Source: Mycteria americana (Eukaryota; Chordata; Aves; Ciconiiformes; Ciconiidae). From it: a DNA stretch of 64,000 nt. The position numbers and the translations under genes are program-made. The stretch lies in the NCBI RefSeq assembly GCF_035582795.1, contig NC_134373.1:18250001-18314000 (forward strand), in the 5' to 3' direction. Shown here one piece after another: positions 56,601-64,000 of the stretch. The notes beneath the pieces were generated by a model, which saw nothing but the letters and a program-made list of their open reading frames with translations, made no database searches and was not told the DNA's origin. The stretch's first letter is position 1, and each line of letters starts with the position of its first letter.

Positions 56601-59600
56601 TTGATAGACTTTAAACAGTTTATTGCTCAGCCAGTCCATCTGTCTGAAGAAGACAGACTTTTTCAGGTTTTTTTCCCTCAGACACTTGTAAAACTTCCTT
56701 CTGGAATATGTGTGAAAACTGGTGCCTCTCTGGCCTGTAATTTCATTGTGAGAAGGAAATATGTATATCTGATTAGAGCAGGTCAGTGACTGTGAGAAAA
56801 AATTGCAGGATTAGGCTCTTCAAATTTTAGCTGAAATCCCATTATAAGCACAACACTGAGTAAAGCTGTAGTTTCACTTGGTAATGGATTTTGCTGTTCT
56901 GTTCGATTGGTTTTCAATTTTTCAAAACAAATGGATGTTTCATTTTGGTTATTTACAGTCGTATGCTATTGTGTAGTTTTTCTATAGAATAACAAAGTTA
57001 ATAGACAAGCATACATACATCATTATGCAAGTTAATTTGTTTTACTTTTCTAAAACAACCCTATTGACAAACTACGAAATATAAACAACTCTAATGGCTC
57101 AGCAGAGTTGCATGTTAACAGGGTAACAGCAACTGTGTGCAGTCTGAGCTTCATGTCTTTACAGTGCACATTTAAAAATGAGTGTAGCTTAGTTAATAAC
57201 ACTACTGCTTTGTCACAATAAGATATTTTCAATTTATTATTCAAGAATCTTATTATACTGCTTCTGTAAGACTTGAAGCCATATGTTGCTCACCTGAGTA
57301 AACACCTGCAGCTGCTAAACCATACACAGACTTCTGTTGAAACAGGAGTCTTGTTGGTTTCTTTGCTCAGAGGAGTATCAGGTTTTTAAAGCCACGCTCT
57401 GTGTGTATATATTTTATATAAATAATCATTAATATTTAGGAGACCAGCACTAGGACCTGGCTCAAAGTGAGGCTGGAACGAGATGGAAACGTGGATGTGA
57501 TTGCAGTTGGTTCCCAGCGGGGTGTCAGTCAGGTCCAGTACAGAAGGGCACAGAGAACCACTGTGATGAAGCAAACAGTAGTGGGTGTGGTCTCTAGATA
57601 TTTAAAATTAGAGGAAAAATATTTCTTTGGTAAACATTTTTTTCTTTAATAATGATACAAGTGGAGCAGAAGTGCACAGAAGCTGCCATACATAAGACCA
57701 CAACTTGATTTACTGATGTGCTATTGGTGATCTAACAGGAGTTTGTTTTGAAGGAAGAAAACAAAAACCTTACATGATGGATCTGGATAATGTTGCCTAC
57801 ACCGGAATCTTTACTGATCACTGCTGTTGATCTTTTCAGACTATGAAGCATGAAATGTAATTATGCTTATTAGTTTGGCAGTCATGTCTGCAAACTTGCT
57901 AGTGTTTATAAAGTTATTTACTCCTGTCTACGAAAGATTACCTATACTATTTTTTCCCATTAATTTTGTGCCAGTCATAAGTAGACAATATGCATTGTTA
58001 CTTAGGTCCATTGTCTAACTAATAAATGAAACAGTGGTCAGAAAAGGACATAAATCAACTAAACAAAAAGCCCTGAAATACTAACACATTTTAAAAAAAC
58101 AACCCCCCCAAAACTTTAGTATTGCATCATTGCAAATGAACACCTTTTTGGTTTTTTTTCAAAGGAAGCTATTTTTTTAGTCCAACTCTATATGGACTTA
58201 CTTAGTTTTAAATCTGAAAACTCAGAATTTTTGAGGAAATAAAGAATTTTTGAATTTTTGTTCCCTATTTTTTTTTAAGAATTGTTTTGGGAGTGAAGGA
58301 ATAGAATTGGTTGAGCTGTTTTGCGCATTCTTATCTGTTTTATTCGTTTTAACTTATAAGAAATATTGCTGTTGCTATATAAATAGTCACAATAGCACAC
58401 AATCCAGTTATTATTTACTTGGGAGAATTAGGTTTGAGATGCTGGTGAATGGCACTAGTTTGTTCTCCTGCTGCCTTCGTCTCTGGGGCTTTAGGGATTT
58501 TGGGGGAAATGACAGGAATAGCTGCAGCAATCCTTACATGGACGTCTCTTCAGAAATTGCTTTATTACTTGGGGTTTTTTTGTGTGTGAGTTTCTTCTCT
58601 AAAAGGTTTTGCCCATATCTACTGTAGTGGTTTATTACTTGGTTTCTGTTTCTTGTTTATGCACAATGTAACTTATACTATATGTGATTTTTAGAGAAGA
58701 GTATCTAGAACAGACTGGATGCCTTAATTTTTTTAATTTGCTTTTTAATGTTATGCTTTGAATCTAGATAACTTACTGTCTTTTGGTTTGCTCTTTTTGT
58801 TTTCTATAGAAGTTTATGTATTATGCTCATGGGAAGCACAATTAAGAAATTGAATAGGTCTCTTCCAACTTCAGTTTCTTTACTTCTGTAAATGTAGAGG
58901 CTCCTGCAGGATGGCTTCCCATAAAGTCAATCAAAAGTGCATGAAATGAAATTTGTCTATCCCATGCAGTTTGGTAGTACAATAATAATTGGGTTAATGA
59001 TGCTGTCAAACATAGTACTCTCATTTTCTATTTTTGATACAACTTAGCTAACTCAATCAGTAATTTAAATACAGTATATTTAAAGAAATTTTGCTGCAAG
59101 TTTCTTGTTTTATTTTTCTTGAGCCCTTCCTAAGAAAAAAATAAAAAAAAAGATGCAGTGAACTGTAAAATATAGTAGGCCAGGCCTATTAATTGAGCAC
59201 CTCTTGTGTGCTTCTGTTCTGTGTGATTAAAAAGCAGTATTTTCAAATCATTAAAAAAAATCAGAAATGTTTTTTCCTTGTAGCTGTCAGCTTTGGCTGA
59301 GTCACTTAGTCCATTTCACTAGGTTAAACACTTTCTCCTTAGACTTTGGAGAAGGAAAACAGTGTCTTTGTCATGAACACTTAATTCCTGGAAATGTATT
59401 CAGGTAGGTTTCATCCTCCATTATGTATCTGAGTTTTAGCTAACTTGGTTTAGGATTATACTTTTTCTGTTCTAAATCATGCTAATAATGCTCACATAAA
59501 TTGTACTAGCTCTGATAAGGATATAAAAGGACACATTGTCTTCCCAAGTTCAGAGCTATCCTATGTTTAAAAAAAAAAAAACCCAAACCAATAAAACCTG

Positions 59601-62600
59601 TACCTTTACTAACAATGTGTGAACCATCTACTTAAACTGAAAATCAACACTGAAATGCAGTTGGTGAAACTTTGCTCAGAAGTTAAAACAGTTTTCATTT
59701 TGAACATAACCTATTATATTACCTCAAATGTCTTGAGAAAAGAAGAAATGTAGATTTAAGTAAGATAAAACAGTAACAAAATACTTGTTTTGACTGTTAC
59801 ATGGGAGTTTCAGAGACCCTCTACAGCCTTCTGTGGAATAGTGCATGTCCTTAGAATTTTTTGAGAAGATTTTTTTTTTTAGTTGGAAATGTGTAGATTC
59901 TTTTAGTAAATGATGTAAAACCTCATTAAAGAGTCGCTTTTTCTCTCTTCATCCTGGTCAGCATGGATTATTTTGTGGAGGCCTCCTCTAAGTGTAGCTT
60001 TTCAGGTTTAATCATGATCAGTGATAGCTATTTAGTGACCTCAGATCACTAAAAGAGTGATCAAAGAAAAGAGGATTGGGCCCTAATGGATTTTTCTCAT
60101 TTGCCACTTCTGTCAATAATACCGCTGATTTTGACTTGTTTTTAGTCCTTGCCCAATATCTGTATAGCTCTGTCAGATTTACAGACTAAATTTATGAATA
60201 CAGAGGTCAATCCAGAGGACTTGACATACACAAGATAGGCATTATTTGGTTAGGTCCTGATTCAAATTGCCCGAAGCTTCAGGCATATCTAGATGAGTAG
60301 CTTACGGGATCAGAGCTTGTAAGCATGGTCAATATTTTGAGTTTTCAGCTGATATGATGAGGGTAGGGGATCTAGAAAAATGAATTTGAATATACCAGCT
60401 CACTGATAAGAATTCATGCTGCTCAAAATTGCTGTTCCAGGTTCTAGCATTTCTGATCCTTATGTTCTTGATTACTTTCAGATCATGCTTTTAATGTTAT
60501 CCTCACAGTTACAGGAACTAGAAACTTAATATATTTTTTTAAATGGAAGTTGAGATTCTGATAACATTATATGATTCCAGAACCCTAGGAAGAAAACCCA
60601 TCTGTACCTTAATCTGGTCTTTTATAGAATAAAAGCATGAAGGTGTTCGCCTGTTCTCATTTATTGACAATGTTTGAATATGTCCAAAAAGAACCAGGAC
60701 TGCAGTGTCACTGTGCAGGCAGCTGACATACCAGCACTTGCATTGATGCATCAAGCCTGCTCTCTTCTGATTCTTTACTTGACTGAATATCACACTTTAC
60801 AGGGTAATATTTCCCCAAAGAAGAATTTACAATCAATAAATAACTTGAGACAAGGATAAGGTTTATCCTACAGAATAGCTGTTCATTGTTGGTAGTTCTG
60901 AAATTCCAGTTAAAAGTGCCTCAGTCTTCACATTTTGAATGTCTCTGGCATCTAGAAATATCATTATATAGAACCAAAGCAGTAAAACCAACTATGTTTG
61001 TTTTTAGTAATGTTTTAAACAGTCAGTGGAAGACTTTACTTGTAATTCTTGAGTGTTCTTGCATGAAAATACTGCCAGTACAATTACACTTTTGAGACAG
61101 AGACTTCACCATAATTGTATCTTGTATCTGGTCTGTCCGTAATTTCTGAATGTAAGTCTTTATTGTAAAGGAAACTTAAAAGCAAATGCTGCATTGGTAT
61201 CATCAACTTTGACACTTGTTACTACCCAGGAGCCCGGGGTAGTGCTGCAGGCTGCCCTAGTGTGGGATAACACAGTTTGTATCACAAAATGTCTGCAGTC
61301 TGACAGAGGACTTCTCTCTGATTTAGCAGCTTTGTTATCGGCTGCTAAGCAGGCCTCCTTGCTCAAGGTTACTACCCTGTGAGGAGAGGTAGACGTAAAT
61401 TTTGTACAAGTTTCTCAGCCTTCACAGATCACACTTGGGCACTGAGGTTTTTATTGATGCTGTTAAACCCAGTAAAACCTCTCAGCTAGATCCTGCCATG
61501 TACATCCCATTATGACAATATGTGATAGAAGAAGGGGGATGTGGGGATAGAAGGTTTGGGGCATAACACAGGTCATCCAGTCATTTAGTTTTCCTATGTG
61601 TATATTGCATGATTCAACAATATTAATGTTGCCAGAAATAGTATTTTATTTTGTTGACTTGCATATCTTTCATCATTGCTTTCCCAGATGTCACCAAAAC
61701 AAAATCCTTGCCTGCTTTTCCACAAAAGTTTCACTTCACACCTTGATGATTTTCATTTTTTTGAGGTTTTCCTCAAAAATGTCTCCTTTTTCCAATTAAA
61801 CACTAACTTCCCTATACTGTGCTTACTGTGCCTTTAGTCTCTGCTCCAGATATGTAATACCCCTCTGCAAAAGGTAGTCCAGTTCACTAGCATAAGTAGA
61901 TAGTTTGATATCGGATGGCAGGAAGACCAAAACATGTTGTTGCATCTGTCTCTGAATGGCATACTTCTGGGACTAAGGCTGTCTGACTGCTCCAGGATCC
62001 CTGTGCTTCCTTTCTCCTAGTGTAGAGGTCCCAGCAAGAGATATAACCAGGAAACTTCCAAAATCCACTTGAAAGGAGAAGCAATATAGCAGGAATGAAT
62101 TGTACTTCAAAAAACACTTCCCAGATTGCTGATCCCTCCTGTGTCTCTGGTTCTCCATAGCATCCATTAAGGAACACAGGATTGATAGCTCATCATTAAA
62201 TCTGTTCCTTACACTGGCAGCTGTACTGTATATATCAAATTCAGACAGGTTCACAAGCCCCTCTCCTGTGTGCCACCATCCACTGCAGGTCAAACAGCAC
62301 TTTGTGTATTAATCTTGTGGCCTGTTGTAAAGGCAATGACTACATATTCCACAGGATTGCAAATTACAATTGGATTAAAATACCCACTACAGAGAACCTT
62401 GTTACCTAGCAAAAGAAACTCAGATAATCTTTCAATTGGAAGGCAATCAGAAACTCAGAATACATCTTCCTGATTTTTATCCTAGACCTTTGTTTTGTCT
62501 TACAACAATGTATCTCTTTTAATTGAGGGTATTCAGATAAACAAATCACAACTCACTTTTGGTCTGTCCCACAGTTGTCCTCTTTCAATTAAACTCCCCC

Positions 62601-64000
62601 TTGAAGGCTTACTACTTTTATAAGGCCCACAAGATGTAAATCAACAACAATATTACTAGTCAAGGCATGTTGTCATTTCAATGTTTCCTCATGTACTCAG
62701 TTTTGCTTTGAACAAAATTAGTAGAGCAGGGACTGTCTCTTCAGTAACACAAAGCATATTACCAATATTTCGGCAACAATGGCTAATTCTAAATAGTAGT
62801 TCAGACATTACCAAGAAGTAGTTGAAGAAATAATGCTTAATTTATTCATTGGTGAAGCCTACTGTGTGATAATTGCACTGCATTTCACTTTCTTCTTTTG
62901 TAGAAGAACCATCCCTTTCTAGGCAGGATTCTCTACAGTGCAGAACAGTTCAGCTTCTGTTGAAGTTGATATAAAAGTGTTAAGAAGCATGTGGAAAGAT
63001 CACAAGATCAGGCAGGTCTGGGCCCTCGGTGCCATTATTAAAAACCATTCATCATGGGGGTTCTGGTTCTCCTAAGGAAGTTGTTAGGCACAAATAAATC
63101 AAGGGAATCTCACTGAAGTCTTATCAAAGACTGCATATTAGTAATCTGGTTTTTATGGAAGAAAAGACTGTTTAATACGCTCCAGAGGCAGAAATAGGTC
63201 TAAGGAAGAACAACTCCTAATGAAGTTATCAAGTTAAAACAGAACAAAAGAAAATAGTATAATTAAAAAAACAAAAAAAAAAACCCCAAGAGCTGGATAT
63301 TCTGTGGCAGAAGAGCACTATAAACTGTATAGGAATACCACAGTTGATATTAATTCCTTATGGTTGAAAGGTATGTAAACTTGCAACAAGTAATAAAATA
63401 GCAAAATGTATATGTTGTTATGATAAATGAGAGTAGAGCATTTCTAAATCGTGTCTCTTTTTAGGTGACTTAGTCTATTTCCATAGCATCTGCAATTCAC
63501 AACAGGGAAATAAAAATAGAAATAAAATTGCCAGGAAAAAAATTCTGTCAGTTTTTAGCATCAGTAAAGATTTAATGAATTATCTCTTCCTCATCACAAT
63601 CAAATCTTGTCTTAGATTAAGGACTGTATGGATTGTTTTCATTACCTGAGACAAATAGGGACACTATTTCACAGCCCCTATTGTCTAAACTTTTGAAAAC
63701 AAAACTCATGCTTATTTTTGTAGAACAGCTCACTTCCCTCATGTTAGGGATGTCAGAACTGGCTGTAACTATTGTCTGGAATATAAATGCTAACCTCACC
63801 CTGGAGGAACGGAGCTGTGGCCAGTAAATAGCAGTAATTCCCTCCCTGGCTGACAGAAGAGCTGTTGAAGACTATTCTCTACCAAGATGAACAAAGATGC
63901 TCTTGGCACCACCTCTTCTGAACTTTGCAGCATCCTTTGAGTCACTTTGTGATCTGCAGTTTGAGTTGTACTGTTCCAGAGAATGGATTTCTGCACACTG

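Larger units (their letters stand above)
50074..64000 (+). other. PDE11A intron 1 (5' part)
   Basis: Begins GTAGGA and runs off the window. Apart from the first 500 GC-rich bases it is AT-rich and no exon is recognised; I looked for the second-exon residues DRRFNDEIDKL and did not find them. It holds a minisatellite at the start, a palindrome with a direct repeat near 54.1 kb, a GC-richer block at about 55.4-56.6 kb and several A/T homopolymers. Reading frames such as 58250-58627 and 61973-62293 lack recognisable domains. Confidence 0.75.

Noticed and set aside
58845-58895. Possible CR1 3' end (aggtctcttccaacttcag)
   Set aside because: Only about 20 bases resemble the CR1 terminal core; too short to call.
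61887-62293. Overlapping minus-strand frames of about 100 aa
   Set aside because: I considered an old retroelement or gene remnant but found no recognisable motif, repeat ends or splice structure.
50074-64000. A second PDE11A coding exon in the window
   Set aside because: I searched for the residues that follow NIPDAYQ in mammals (DRRFNDEIDKL) and did not find them; intron 1 is very long in mammals.

Overview
This is a vertebrate nuclear window, almost certainly avian. It has multi-exon genes with GT-AG introns and CpG-island promoters. The only interspersed repeats I can recognise are CR1 LINE fragments (about 7.46, 35.0, 35.6 and 39.1-39.95 kb), and introns are short. I cannot name the species. 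Gene content matches the conserved OSBPL6 - RBM45 - CYCT - PDE11A neighbourhood of human 2q31 and mouse chromosome 2.

Layout from left to right. 1-10.9 kb is AT-rich and has no recognisable exon. 10.93-12.13 kb is an orphan CpG island, best explained by synteny as the minus-strand OSBPL6 promoter. 12.1-29.1 kb is non-coding. 29.5-38.6 kb holds a complete RBM45 gene on the minus strand: nine coding exons, 468 aa, four RRMs, every splice phase consistent, with its own CpG island. An 850-bp CR1 fragment (39.10-39.95 kb) abuts that island. 41.4-42.0 kb is a GC-rich relic promoter with paired CCAAT boxes. 42.59-44.29 kb is an intron-containing but broken testis-type cytochrome c gene (CYCT) on the plus strand. 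47.0-50.6 kb is the PDE11A CpG island with the first coding exon of the long (A4-type) isoform at 49270-50073. The rest of the window is PDE11A intron 1.

The main discovery is at the CYCT relic. Read one base out of register, its exon 1 gives a start codon followed by 54 codons to the ancestral splice site. The first 19 of these are nearly identical to the N-terminus of human PDE11A3, the testis isoform. Back-translating that human N-terminus (recalled from memory) into the other frame regenerates testis cytochrome c, including HKTGPNLWGLFGRKTG. So the unique 54-residue head of PDE11A3 appears to be cytochrome c exon 1 overprinted in a new frame and spliced to the second PDE11A exon: a phosphodiesterase that captured a testis promoter and first exon from its dying neighbour. 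In this bird both readings are broken. The cytochrome frame has Trp33 to stop, Tyr67 to Ser and Met80 to Ile; the alternative frame has a TAA; the shared splice donor GT is now CT.
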